DNA of 64,000 nt from Bacteroidales bacterium UBA7009. Lineage in GTDB: Bacteria; Bacteroidota; Bacteroidia; Bacteroidales; Paludibacteraceae. The number at the start of each line of letters is the position of its first letter. Positions within the stretch are counted from its first letter, which is position 1. Made by a program: the position numbers and the translations under genes. Shown here one piece after another: positions 31,701-39,262 of the stretch. The notes below the pieces were generated by a model. The model made no database searches and had not been told where the DNA came from. It saw only the letters and a list, made by a program, of their open reading frames with translations. The stretch covers positions 15,554 to 79,553 of the forward strand of contig DJXH01000058.1 of NCBI GenBank assembly GCA_002449665.1, written 5' to 3'.

Positions 31701-32137
31701 TACCAAATAGATAGTGTATAGTCGCCGTCTGCCAAGCCATCGGTGATATTCACGCTCAGTTCTTTTCCCCATTTTTGGTTACGTGAGCCGTTGTCGTCGC
31801 CGAGGTCAACTATCCAGTCGCACTTTATCTCCTGTGCCTCACCCTCAGTCGTAGAGTTGATACGATAGAACATCGAAACAGCCGTAATGTCAATATTTTC
31901 GGATATTCTTTTCCAAACATTGGCTTCGGTCTTCGTAATGACGAAAGAAGATACCGTACCAAGTTCGATATCCGTCATACCGCTTGCGTTAAACACATAG
32001 TCAGATGCTGCACCATCTAACGTATAAAAGAGAGTGGCGGCATTGTCCGACCAAAAGCCCGCTTTATCAGCCGCTGCAACAAAGAGCGATGCTGAACCTA
32101 AAAATGTGAGTAATAAAGATGTAAAGAATCTTTTCAT
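28670..32137 (-). CDS. Large secreted GH13 alpha-amylase with starch-binding-like modules and T9SS-like tail
   Basis: A 1155-residue protein from the ATG at 32137; the frame could also begin at a TTG at 32146. A signal peptide (MKRFFTSLLLTFLGSASLFV) is followed by two N-terminal beta modules (about 25-270) and a GH13 barrel (about 300-700) with nucleophile D487 in DGFRWDEAKG, acid/base E512 in FMERWSGND and D576 in FIDSHDWF. Then come a chitobiase-C-like module (YYTTDGTAPT), a CBM26-like module, a second chitobiase-C-like module (YYTTDGTEPT), a second CBM26-like module and a tail (QMVIIRDGVMYDVLGRRL). This layout fits an enzyme that grips insoluble starch while cutting it. It is the first gene of the locus, behind the only visible promoter. 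Its last 95 bases overlap the next gene in another frame. Confidence 0.87.
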   Translation of the reverse strand: MKRFFTSLLLTFLGSASLFVAAADKAGFWSDNAATLFYTLDGAASDYVFNASGMTDIELGTVSSFVITKTEANVWKRISENIDITAVSMFYRINSTTEGEAQEIKCDWIVDLGDDNGSRNQKWGKELSVNITDGLADGDYTLSIWYKFQSSDGDKYLSNGSKNYNFKFTINSSYVEKYYIAGNGIAGSDWCCGKEWDPAGCELTEGKATYTSLPAGQYSFKITNGTWNRYWGYTAVNASCSTSGYSTDSDGNVVFNLAQASDITIAFTEDKKICLTSSTPFTPVYSCVPSECPDVMMQGFYWNSYSPNNPDYATDVYGDTRWKSLLSQADEIGAYFDLIWLPPSALASGTGYYPRQYSNQNSDWGSRADLEKMIATFHNSGTKVVADIVLDHLVGMASWCDFATNNFGQYGTYTPQLSWICNGDEINDPAKKKEIGDCGKATGPDDEGDNNIGARDLAHSLTEVQDFSKAYLKWMINEMHFDGFRWDEAKGFDPAHIGDYNRAAKPYISFMERWSGNDDISWAIERTGRASMALDFQTKYSAFDGIAGFDYSKCKGSGLLGMGYAKYAVTFIDSHDWFLREEAHGQEFGGYGNSMKTELKDRLLQANAFLLSMPGVPSVFYPHWAKYKEYIKPMINARHLAGVHSESKVSGESAEKDGYECIVEGKNGKLKLQLGNKARTTDSDSNFKLIASGNGYSIWVSALGDAAPRIIATQSTYFEDNQAGIDVTIQAVGGSGSAVIYYTTDGTAPTTESAVYTAALNFKETTTLKVMAACGEAQSAVQTYTYTYREPLARGIQVRFRKPDVWNKVYFYAWLPGTDEQGNATSENIVGAYPGQRIYQDADGWFTYEFDSELKTLNFCINSGDDCGAVNVRSNDLEITYDACYGWKEGQETEDSAEELLDCSEELNPAFDLSISPESGSFSDVTEGVEVKITAIGKENAMIYYTTDGTEPTNSSASAQGSVSFKISASTTVKAYAFDPATNTQTEVQTTSYIYKAPQSGPITVNFIKPEEWTDLYLYAFTRVKQGSKFKDTPFALDGKNSKWPGMKWTNTTTINGLEWYTWTMGSDIKEIYIIFTEGDKKPQTQDIYVNENTCYVWNPDCGKAVISKDCDGRTDIETISIDNYDNKETYKIIVGDQMVIIRDGVMYDVLGRRL

Positions 32138-32172
32138 ATAAATCAATCAATCTATATTCAGAGTTGAACGCG

Positions 32173-32203
32173 CAAAGTTACAAAATCCATTCTGATTGGC
32201 AAA
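32173..32203 (-). promoter_or_regulatory. Promoter of the six-gene starch locus
   Basis: Read on the minus strand: TTTG (32200-32203), 19 bases, then TAACTTTG (32173-32180). The ATG at 32137 follows after about 35 bases. No similar pair was seen in the gaps between the six genes. Confidence 0.66.
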
Positions 32204-32259
32204 CATATTGCACAAAAAAATGTATTTTTGCACCGGATTATCGGCATTTTTAGTTTTTG

Positions 32260-32973
32260 CTATTTAGCCTTTGCAAGTGCAAAAACGCTCACCTTACATC
32301 CTCTGCACTCGTCAAAAGCCCTTATGCAGGAGCGCATAGTGCTGCCGGTGGTCAGTATGTCGTCCACGAGCAGAACATGCTTGCGGGCAAAAAACATCGG
32401 GTCGGTCAGAGCAAACAGGTCTTTGACGTTTTCCGTGCGCTGTTCACCTTTCAACAGAGCCTGCTGCGGGTTGTTGCGGCGGCGTAATAGATGTTCGGTA
32501 TCGACAGGCACACCGATGGTATCAGCTATGGCACGTGCTATGTAATACGACTGATTATAACCTCTTTGCCTTAATCTGCGCTTATGAAGGGGGACGGGAA
32601 CGATGATGTCTATGTCGTCAAAGAAATCCGTTTGCAGCCACTCTACCGCCCCCTCACGAGCAATGTCGTATGCCACCATCGGCTGACGGCTGTATTTGAA
32701 CAGCCTGACTATATTGTGCATATTGTCATCACCGTGGGAATAGAAGAGAAAAGCACCGCCTTTGACAAACCGTTTTTCGTCCTTAAACAGGTCTTCGGTC
32801 ATATTGCCGCGCTCGACAGCCTGCTCCGTTCTTTTGAGTCGCTGCATACATCTAAGGCAGATATGCTTATCGTCCTCGCCTTCAAGCAGCATACCGCATA
32901 CCGGACAGGTACGCGGAAACAGCAAAGCCATAACTCCGCTAAAAGCATAACGTATGGCTTTTGTAAACATCAT
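32260..32973 (-). CDS. comF: ComF-family phosphoribosyltransferase-like protein
   Basis: A 237-residue protein with an N-terminal zinc-binding stretch (CPVCGMLLEGEDDKHICLRC) and a C-terminal type I phosphoribosyltransferase fold, with the PRPP loop VLLVDDILTTGSTM near residue 198. ComF proteins are needed for natural transformation in several bacteria, although their substrate is unsettled. It is the last gene of the 37517-32260 minus-strand group, 12 bases after uvrA. Confidence 0.88.
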   Translation of the reverse strand: MMFTKAIRYAFSGVMALLFPRTCPVCGMLLEGEDDKHICLRCMQRLKRTEQAVERGNMTEDLFKDEKRFVKGGAFLFYSHGDDNMHNIVRLFKYSRQPMVAYDIAREGAVEWLQTDFFDDIDIIVPVPLHKRRLRQRGYNQSYYIARAIADTIGVPVDTEHLLRRRNNPQQALLKGEQRTENVKDLFALTDPMFFARKHVLLVDDILTTGSTMRSCIRAFDECRGCKVSVFALAKAK

Positions 32974-32985
32974 AGTATAAAGCTA

Positions 32986-35619
32986 TTAAAGGTACCTGCC
33001 GGTTATACTGCGCTTACACGAACTAAGGTCGGCAGCCGTACCTTGTGCCACCACTTCTCCACCGCCTCTGCCGCCTTCGGGACCCATATCTATAAGGTGG
33101 TCGCAGGCGCGTATGACATCAAGGTTATGCTCTATGACGATGACGGTATTGCCCCTCTCTACGAGACGGCGCAACACACCGAGCAGAACACGTATATCCT
33201 CAAAATGCAGACCGGTGGTAGGCTCGTCGAGGATATAAACGCTCTTGCCTGTGGACGGGCGCGACAGTTCGGCTGCAAGTTTGATACGCTGACTCTCGCC
33301 GCCGGAGAGAGTGGACGAAGCCTGACCGAGCTTGATGTAACCAAGACCTACATCTTGTATTGTCTTTATCTTGCGCAGAATGTTTGGCTGACTCTCGAAG
33401 AACTCAACTGCCTGATTTACCGTCATATCAAGCACATCGGCAATAGTCTTACCCTTGAAGCGCACCTCAAGTGTCTCGCGGTTATAACGCTGACCGCCGC
33501 ACACCTCACAAGGGACATAGACATCTGGCAGGAAATGCATCTGAATAGTCTTGTAACCGTTACCGGCACATTCCTCACACCTTCCGCCTTTGGAGTTGAA
33601 AGAGAAACGTCCTGATTTCCAAGCCCTGATACGCGACTCGGGCAGTTGCGCAAAGAGTTCGCGTATATCAGTAAAGACATTGGTATATGTAGCCGGATTA
33701 GAACGCGGTGTGCGCCCGATAGGCGACTGGTCAACGGCTATCACTTTGTTTATCAGCTCCAAACCCTCTATACTATCATACGGCAAGGGTTGCGCAAGGG
33801 AGCGGTAGAAATGCTGTGTGAGTATAGGCAGCAGTGTTCTTGTTATGAGCGACGACTTGCCGCTGCCTGACACTCCCGTTACGCCTATCATACAGCCGAG
33901 CGGGAAAGAGACATCTATGTTCTTTAGGTTGTTACCTCGGCAGCCTTTGAGGGTAAGACAAGCAGTACCGTCACTTGTAATAAGTTCATCGTGAGGCCTT
34001 TGCGTCGTCTTGTTGCCGTTGAGGTATTGGGCAGTCAGGGTATCTGTCTTGAGAAGGTCATCGGGCGTACCTTGAAACATCACCTCTCCGCCGAGCCTAC
34101 CCGCTTTGGGACCGATGTCCACTATAAAGTCAGCCTCGCGCATCATCTGCTCGTCGTGCTCCACCACAATGACGGTGTTGCCCATATCGCGCAGTTGTTT
34201 GAGCGAAGTGATAAGCCTCTCGTTGTCGCGCTGGTGAAGACCTATGCTCGGTTCGTCAAGTATATACAACACATTGACAAGCCTTGAACCTATCTGCGTA
34301 GCGAGCCTTATGCGCTGACTCTCACCACCTGACAGGCTGTCAGAAGGACGAGACAGGGTGAGATAACTCAAGCCCACAGACAGCATAAATCCAAGCCTGC
34401 TGCTTATCTCCTTACATATAGGTTGAGCCACCCGCCGTTCTTTGTCTGTCCAATCTTCGGGATTGAGCGAACGGATAAATTGCAGCAGTTCGTCTATATC
34501 CATCTCGCTCCATTGGGCGATGTTCTTACCGCCAATCTTAAAGCTGAGAGCCTCTTTGTTGAGTCTTTTTCCGCCACACTCGGGGCAAACGACATACTCG
34601 TCTTTCTCCTCTTCCTGATCCTCTTCCTGCTGCGCGGTGTATTCCACCATACGGCGGAACCAGTCATCGGAATGGACAATCTCATCGAGTTCGTTTCGCT
34701 TCGTCTCGGCATTCTCTCTCCTCACCTTGCCCAAGCCTTTGCAGCAGGGGCACCAGCCTTGCGGGGTATTGAAGGAGAAAGTATGCGGAGCGGGGTCTTG
34801 GTAACTAAGTCCTGTAGTGGGGCACATAAGGCGGCGGGAGTAGTACTTGGACTGCGCTTTTTCGCTGCCCGCCTCCACTATCATCATCACGCCGTCGCCT
34901 TGTGTAAGCGCGCTATCCACCGACTGACGGATACGTTTCATATCCTCCTCGTCGGCGTTGCCCTGCCTGATACTCAACCTGTCTATCACCACTTCGATGG
35001 TATGGTTGCTGTAGCGGTCAAGTTTCATACCGGCGGTTATCTCTTTTATCTCGCCGTCAACACGCACATAGACATAGCCCTTGTGGCGTATGCTCTCAAA
35101 GAGTTCTTTATAATGACCTTTGCGGTTTTTGACAAGCGGTGCGAGAATATAAATGCGCCGGTCGGCATAGTCGGTGGTGATAAGGTCTAAAATCTTGTCA
35201 TCGGTGAGATGCACCATCTTCTCGCCTGTCAGATAGGAGTACGCCACCGAGGCACGAGCAAAGAGAAGGCGAAGAAAATCATACACTTCGGTGATAGTAC
35301 CGACGGTAGAGCGCGGATTGCGAGATGTCGTTTTCTGGTCAATGGAGATGACGGGACTAAGGCCTGTTATCTTATCCACATCAGGCCGTTGCATCGTACC
35401 TATATATCCGCGCGCGTAGGAAGAAAAAGTGTCAAGATAACGCCTCTGCCCTTCGGCAAAGATGGTGTCAAAGGCGAGCGACGACTTGCCGCTGCCGCTC
35501 AAGCCCGTTATCACAGTAAGGCTGTTGCGAGGGATATGCACACTGATATTCTTCAAGTTATGCACCCGCGCACCTTCCACTTCTATATAATGTTTGTTAT
35601 CTGCCATAATATCAGTCAA
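32986..35619 (-). CDS. uvrA: Excinuclease ABC subunit A
   Basis: An 877-residue double ATPase of nucleotide excision repair. Both Walker A motifs (GLSGSGKSSLAFDT near residue 39, GVSGSGKSSLI near residue 588) and both signatures (LSGGESQRIRLA, LSGGESQRIKLA) are intact, as is the large C-terminal zinc finger (CEECAGNGYKTIQMHF ... CEVCGG). It is somewhat shorter than E. coli UvrA (940 residues). In the first zinc-binding region the pair expected as C-x-x-C reads CPTTG at residues 266-270, so one ligand is Thr; the second pair (CPCC, about 290) is present. As I recall this change is common in Bacteroidota. A second possible ATG lies at 35607. Confidence 0.94.
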   Translation of the reverse strand: MTDIMADNKHYIEVEGARVHNLKNISVHIPRNSLTVITGLSGSGKSSLAFDTIFAEGQRRYLDTFSSYARGYIGTMQRPDVDKITGLSPVISIDQKTTSRNPRSTVGTITEVYDFLRLLFARASVAYSYLTGEKMVHLTDDKILDLITTDYADRRIYILAPLVKNRKGHYKELFESIRHKGYVYVRVDGEIKEITAGMKLDRYSNHTIEVVIDRLSIRQGNADEEDMKRIRQSVDSALTQGDGVMMIVEAGSEKAQSKYYSRRLMCPTTGLSYQDPAPHTFSFNTPQGWCPCCKGLGKVRRENAETKRNELDEIVHSDDWFRRMVEYTAQQEEDQEEEKDEYVVCPECGGKRLNKEALSFKIGGKNIAQWSEMDIDELLQFIRSLNPEDWTDKERRVAQPICKEISSRLGFMLSVGLSYLTLSRPSDSLSGGESQRIRLATQIGSRLVNVLYILDEPSIGLHQRDNERLITSLKQLRDMGNTVIVVEHDEQMMREADFIVDIGPKAGRLGGEVMFQGTPDDLLKTDTLTAQYLNGNKTTQRPHDELITSDGTACLTLKGCRGNNLKNIDVSFPLGCMIGVTGVSGSGKSSLITRTLLPILTQHFYRSLAQPLPYDSIEGLELINKVIAVDQSPIGRTPRSNPATYTNVFTDIRELFAQLPESRIRAWKSGRFSFNSKGGRCEECAGNGYKTIQMHFLPDVYVPCEVCGGQRYNRETLEVRFKGKTIADVLDMTVNQAVEFFESQPNILRKIKTIQDVGLGYIKLGQASSTLSGGESQRIKLAAELSRPSTGKSVYILDEPTTGLHFEDIRVLLGVLRRLVERGNTVIVIEHNLDVIRACDHLIDMGPEGGRGGGEVVAQGTAADLSSCKRSITGRYL

Positions 35620-35631
35620 ATTAACCGACCG

Positions 35632-36834
35632 TTATTCCACATACAGCACGAGACCTTTGAGGTATTCGCCTTCGGGGTGGTAGATATTCACGGGGTGATC
35701 CTCAGGTTGGTGGAGTTGGTGGAGTATACGCACTCGTCTGCCCGTCTGTGCCGCAGCGGAGAAGACGGCAAGGCGGAACTGCTCTTTATCAACAGCCTGC
35801 GAGCAGGAGAAAGTGAAGAGTATGCCGCCGCTTCTTATCTGCTCAAAGGCTTTGGCATTCAGTTTCTGATAGCCGCGAAGAGCATTACGCACAGCATCCC
35901 GGTGTTTGGCAAAAGCCGGAGGGTCAAGCACGATAAGGTCGTACTTGTCTTTTATGTCCGCCATATACTCAAACGCTTCACGCGCAAATGCCTGATGTCG
36001 TGTGCAATCGGGAAAATTACGGCTTATGTTTTCATTAACAATTTTCACCGCCCTCTCGCTAACGTCCACAGAGTGAACGAGATTGGCACCGCCGCGCAGT
36101 GCATATACAGAGAAGCCGCCCGTATAGCAAAACATATTCAGCACATCTCTCCCCATAGCATAATGCTCAAGCAGCGAGCGGTTGTTGCGCTGGTCAATGA
36201 AGAAACCCGTCTTCTGTCCGCCGAGGAAGTCTATACCGAACTCCAAGCCGTTTTCGAGTGCTGTATAACTCTCTCTGCCTGCATTTTCAGTCAGCCAGCC
36301 TTTTTTATCGCCCTCTATTTCAGCCTTAAAAGGCAGGGTGTCATCTGATTTATAGTACACCTGTCTTACAGGCTCCACTTGCTGCAATATAGCCTGCGCT
36401 ATCGCCTGCCGTTCTATGTGCATACCGACCGAATGAGCCTGAATAACAGCCGTATCGCCGTATATATCCGCCACCAATCCGGGGACAAAATCCCCCTCGC
36501 CGTGCAAGAGGCGACACATTGTATTGTCTTTTCTGATCAGTCCGGCTTTGAGCCTCAACTCGTATGCTGAACGGATACGGTCGCTCCAGAAGGTGCGAGG
36601 CATAGGTTCGCTGCCGAACCACAACATTCTCACGGCTATGGAGCCTACCTGAAAATGCCCTACGCCGAGGGTATCGCCGCCGTGACCTACCACTTTTACG
36701 CGCTCACCCTCGCGGGGAGAGGAATAGGGATAGTCGCGGTCAAGTACCACTCTTTCTATCGCGCCGGAGAAGACCCATGGATGGAAACGCAGGAGCGACT
36801 CCTCTTTGCCTTTTTTTAGTATAACGGTTGTCAT
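35632..36834 (-). CDS. Class I SAM-dependent rRNA cytosine methyltransferase, RlmI type
   Basis: A 400-residue protein with an N-terminal PUA domain (VILKKGKEESLLRFHPWVFS, about 3-80), a linking domain and a Rossmann-type methyltransferase. Its SAM-binding stretch is CYTGGFSVYALRGGA (near residue 238) and its catalytic stretch is DPPAFAKHRDAVRNALRGYQ (near residue 302). RlmI of E. coli methylates C1962 of 23S rRNA; the same target is likely but not proven. Its start overlaps the end of the upstream exonuclease gene by four bases (ATGA type), and uvrA begins 12 bases downstream. Confidence 0.87.
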   Translation of the reverse strand: MTTVILKKGKEESLLRFHPWVFSGAIERVVLDRDYPYSSPREGERVKVVGHGGDTLGVGHFQVGSIAVRMLWFGSEPMPRTFWSDRIRSAYELRLKAGLIRKDNTMCRLLHGEGDFVPGLVADIYGDTAVIQAHSVGMHIERQAIAQAILQQVEPVRQVYYKSDDTLPFKAEIEGDKKGWLTENAGRESYTALENGLEFGIDFLGGQKTGFFIDQRNNRSLLEHYAMGRDVLNMFCYTGGFSVYALRGGANLVHSVDVSERAVKIVNENISRNFPDCTRHQAFAREAFEYMADIKDKYDLIVLDPPAFAKHRDAVRNALRGYQKLNAKAFEQIRSGGILFTFSCSQAVDKEQFRLAVFSAAAQTGRRVRILHQLHQPEDHPVNIYHPEGEYLKGLVLYVE

Positions 36835-37517
36835 TGTGTCTGTCTGTTTTCGTTCATTTTTTGCATATTAAGCAGTTGTTGTCTCTCTGCATCTTCGGCT
36901 TTGATTACCGCCACCTGCTCTTGAGGTAGAGGTTCGGTCTGAACAAGGTCGTTGTAAATAAGCAGTGTAGCCCACGCATCAGTGGAAGCATAGCGCGCCT
37001 GACTCTCTGTGAGGTGGGAGTTCTCCCAGTTGGTGAGTTGCTGCGACTTGGATATTTTCTTACCGAAACAGATAGCAAAAATTTTTTGCAGACCGAGGTC
37101 AAGAATGCCGTATGAAGACACTATCTGCTGCAAGTCAATGCAGTTTTGCGGCTTGAAGTAGCGGCGGCGTTGCAGTCCGCGAATGTCGTCTTTGAAGGCA
37201 AGTCCGACTTTGAGAATAAGAGGGTCGGCAAATATAGCCGCCACCTCACGCGGCATACCTACATGCGTAAGTCTGAAAAGATAGCAACGCTCTACGGAAG
37301 CAATCTGCAGAAGAGCAGTGGGATAATGCACACCGCGAGTAAAGGAAGGGCGCGCCTCCGTGTCCACACCAATCACCTTTTGGCGACCAAGATATTCGGC
37401 GGCGGCGGCCACATCTTCCATGCGCTCTACCACCACCACTTCGCCCTCAAACTGCGCAAGCGGCAGGAGGTTGAGTTCGTCCTTCGTTATCCTGTGTATA
37501 TACTTATTGGGCTTCAT
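36831..37517 (-). CDS. 3'-5' exonuclease, DEDD (RNase D-like) family
   Basis: A protein of 228 residues from the ATG at 37517 (MKPNKYIHRITKDELNLLPL). It carries the exonuclease motifs GVDTEARPSF (Exo I), the DDIRGLQRR region (Exo II) and YASTDAWATLLIY (Exo III), so it should trim nucleic acid ends using two metal ions. There is no HRDC domain, unlike RNase D. The frame extends seven codons further to a TTG at 37538, but that TTG is part of the -7 box of the gene's own promoter, so the ATG is the real start. It is the first gene of a four-gene group. Confidence 0.85.
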   Translation of the reverse strand: MKPNKYIHRITKDELNLLPLAQFEGEVVVVERMEDVAAAAEYLGRQKVIGVDTEARPSFTRGVHYPTALLQIASVERCYLFRLTHVGMPREVAAIFADPLILKVGLAFKDDIRGLQRRRYFKPQNCIDLQQIVSSYGILDLGLQKIFAICFGKKISKSQQLTNWENSHLTESQARYASTDAWATLLIYNDLVQTEPLPQEQVAVIKAEDAERQQLLNMQKMNENRQTQ

Positions 37518-37535
37518 CTTATGCAAAAAACCGCG

Positions 37536-37567
37536 CAAAGGTAGTCATTTTTTTTGCAATTGGCAAA
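37536..37567 (-). promoter_or_regulatory. Promoter of the exonuclease-rlmI-uvrA-comF group
   Basis: Read on the minus strand: TTTG (37564-37567), 20 bases, then TACCTTTG (37536-37543). It overlaps the divergent promoter of the LytTR gene. Confidence 0.7.
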
Positions 37568-37582
37568 TTTTTCGTATCTTTG
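37553..37582 (+). promoter_or_regulatory. Promoter of the LytTR regulator gene
   Basis: TTTG at 37553-37556, 18 bases, then TATCTTTG at 37575-37582. The ATG at 37592 comes nine bases later, so the leader is nearly absent. Confidence 0.62.
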
Positions 37583-37591
37583 CGCCTTGAA

Positions 37592-38206
37592 ATGATACAA
37601 CGGCTTTTTCAACATCTTACCAACCGCCGAAAGATTGAGTTGCGTATTCTTGGCGCGGCTATATTTCTTATTTTCCTGCTTTTAGTCTTTACACCTTATA
37701 TATTCCTTGACTGGGTGAACGCCCACCGCACAATAATTATGTGGGTGGAGATGGGTTTGCAAGTCATTGCTTTCTTTGTTCTGCTCTTTGAGGTTGATGA
37801 TCTCAATAAGACTATCAGCAAATGGCAGATGAACGAGATGAGCGAACAGAAAGAGCAGCAGGATATGTATAAGATATACGACGAGAAGGGCGACCTCAAG
37901 CTGATTGTCCGCCCCGAAATGCTGTACTACATAGAATCTGCCGACAACTACGTTATCATCCACTATCTCAACTCAGACAAGATGGAGAAGATGATGATAC
38001 GTAACACTCTGAAAAACATCGAATGGCGTTTTAGGGACAAGACACTTGTACGTTGCCACCGTTCGTATATAGTAAACATCGCCAACGTCAAGATGCTCAA
38101 GCGTGCGGACAACGAACTGCTGCTCGACTTCGGCATTGAAAGTCTGCACCCCCTGCCTGTAAGCAAGACTTACAGCAACGAGGTGATGCAGCGACTATCG
38201 GTATAA
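37592..38206 (+). CDS. Membrane-bound LytTR-domain transcription regulator
   Basis: A 204-residue protein from the ATG at 37592. Two hydrophobic segments (about 15-37 and 45-66) are followed by a helical linker rich in Gln and Glu and a LytTR DNA-binding domain (about 98-200) with the family stretches YYIESADNYVIIHYL, VRCHRSYIVNIANVKML and HPLPVSKTY. There is no receiver domain, so it is not a standard response regulator; activity may depend on the membrane part. The TTG at 37580 that would extend the frame is inside the promoter -7 box. upp follows after 19 bases. Its target genes are unknown. Confidence 0.86.
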   Translation: MIQRLFQHLTNRRKIELRILGAAIFLIFLLLVFTPYIFLDWVNAHRTIIMWVEMGLQVIAFFVLLFEVDDLNKTISKWQMNEMSEQKEQQDMYKIYDEKGDLKLIVRPEMLYYIESADNYVIIHYLNSDKMEKMMIRNTLKNIEWRFRDKTLVRCHRSYIVNIANVKMLKRADNELLLDFGIESLHPLPVSKTYSNEVMQRLSV

Positions 38207-38225
38207 CAACCAACCAATCAGATAT

Positions 38226-38882
38226 ATGAAAGTAGTAAACTTAACAGAACAGCCTTCGTTGCTGTCGCAGTTTTTGAGTGAGGTAAGAGACGTGCACATT
38301 CAGCGCGACCAAATGCGTTTCAGGCGCAACATTGAACGCATAGGCGAACTGATGGCTTACGAACTGAGTAAGACACTGACCTACGAGCCGCGCGAAGTGC
38401 AGACCCCGCTTGCCACGACAGAAGTGCCTTGTATAAAAGACAATATCGTACTTGCTACCATCTTGCGCGCCGGACTGCCGCTGCACACCGGTTTTCTCAA
38501 CTACTTTGACCATGCTGAAAACGCTTTTGTCAGTGCTTACCGCGTTTATACCGACGATGCCCACACCGAGATAGCCATTCACAGCGAGTACATGGCAGCC
38601 CCCGACCTCAACGGCAAGACCGTCATCATAGCCGACCCTATGCTTGCCACCGGCGGCTCTATGTATGCTTCCTACAAAGCCATGCTTGCCAACGGTTCAC
38701 CTGCAAGAACTGACTTGGCTTGCGTGATGGCAACCCCCGTGGCTATAAACTACCTGCAAACGGTAATGCCGGAAGACACCACATTGTGGTGCGCCGCCAT
38801 TGACCCCGTGCTAAACGAGCATAAGTATATCGTCCCCGGGCTTGGCGATGCAGGCGACCTTTGCTTTGGCGACAAACTATAA
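38226..38882 (+). CDS. upp: Uracil phosphoribosyltransferase
   Basis: A 218-residue enzyme that makes UMP from uracil and PRPP. The stretches ILRAGLPLHTGFL (near residue 80) and the PRPP loop VIIADPMLATGGSM (near residue 135) fit the family, as does the end stretch PGLGDAGDLCFGDK. Length is normal. It is the second gene of the plus-strand group after the LytTR regulator. Confidence 0.94.
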   Translation: MKVVNLTEQPSLLSQFLSEVRDVHIQRDQMRFRRNIERIGELMAYELSKTLTYEPREVQTPLATTEVPCIKDNIVLATILRAGLPLHTGFLNYFDHAENAFVSAYRVYTDDAHTEIAIHSEYMAAPDLNGKTVIIADPMLATGGSMYASYKAMLANGSPARTDLACVMATPVAINYLQTVMPEDTTLWCAAIDPVLNEHKYIVPGLGDAGDLCFGDKL

Positions 38883-38893
38883 ACCTGCTCTTT

Positions 38894-39262
38894 ATGCGCC
38901 GCTACACAGCCTATCTGCCCGCTCTGCTTACGGCAGCAGTCATACTCTACCTATCCCTTATACGCGAAACGCACATCAGTCTGCCGCGAATAAGCGGAAT
39001 AGACCTTGCGGCACACGCCGGTATGTACGCACTGCTCGCATTGCTGTGGATGGGGGCAAGGCTGAAGAACAATGGCTCGGTCAGGTCAGGTGCGATATGG
39101 GTTATACTGCTTTGCAGCGCGTATGGCGGCATAATAGAGATTCTGCAAGAGGCATTTTTCTTCCCGCGCACAGGCACTATGCCCGACTTTGCCGCAGACA
39201 CCATTGGAGCAATAGCAGGCACATTCACAGCATTCTTTATATGGAAAAGAAGGAAACAATAG
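38894..39262 (+). CDS. VanZ-like small membrane protein
   Basis: A 122-residue protein with four hydrophobic segments from the ATG at 38894 (MRRYTAYLPALLTAAVILYL). Conserved VanZ-like positions are DLAAHAGMYALLALLW and YGGIIEILQ. The function of the family is poorly known; VanZ itself gives low-level teicoplanin resistance. A TTG at 38861 would extend it into upp and is less likely. It overlaps dprA by 22 bases. Confidence 0.77.
   Translation: MRRYTAYLPALLTAAVILYLSLIRETHISLPRISGIDLAAHAGMYALLALLWMGARLKNNGSVRSGAIWVILLCSAYGGIIEILQEAFFFPRTGTMPDFAADTIGAIAGTFTAFFIWKRRKQ

Noticed and set aside
38842..39240. N-terminal extension of DprA
   Set aside because: The extra 133 codons overlap upp and the VanZ-like gene in another frame and match nothing in DprA; the ATG at 39241 gives a normal protein.
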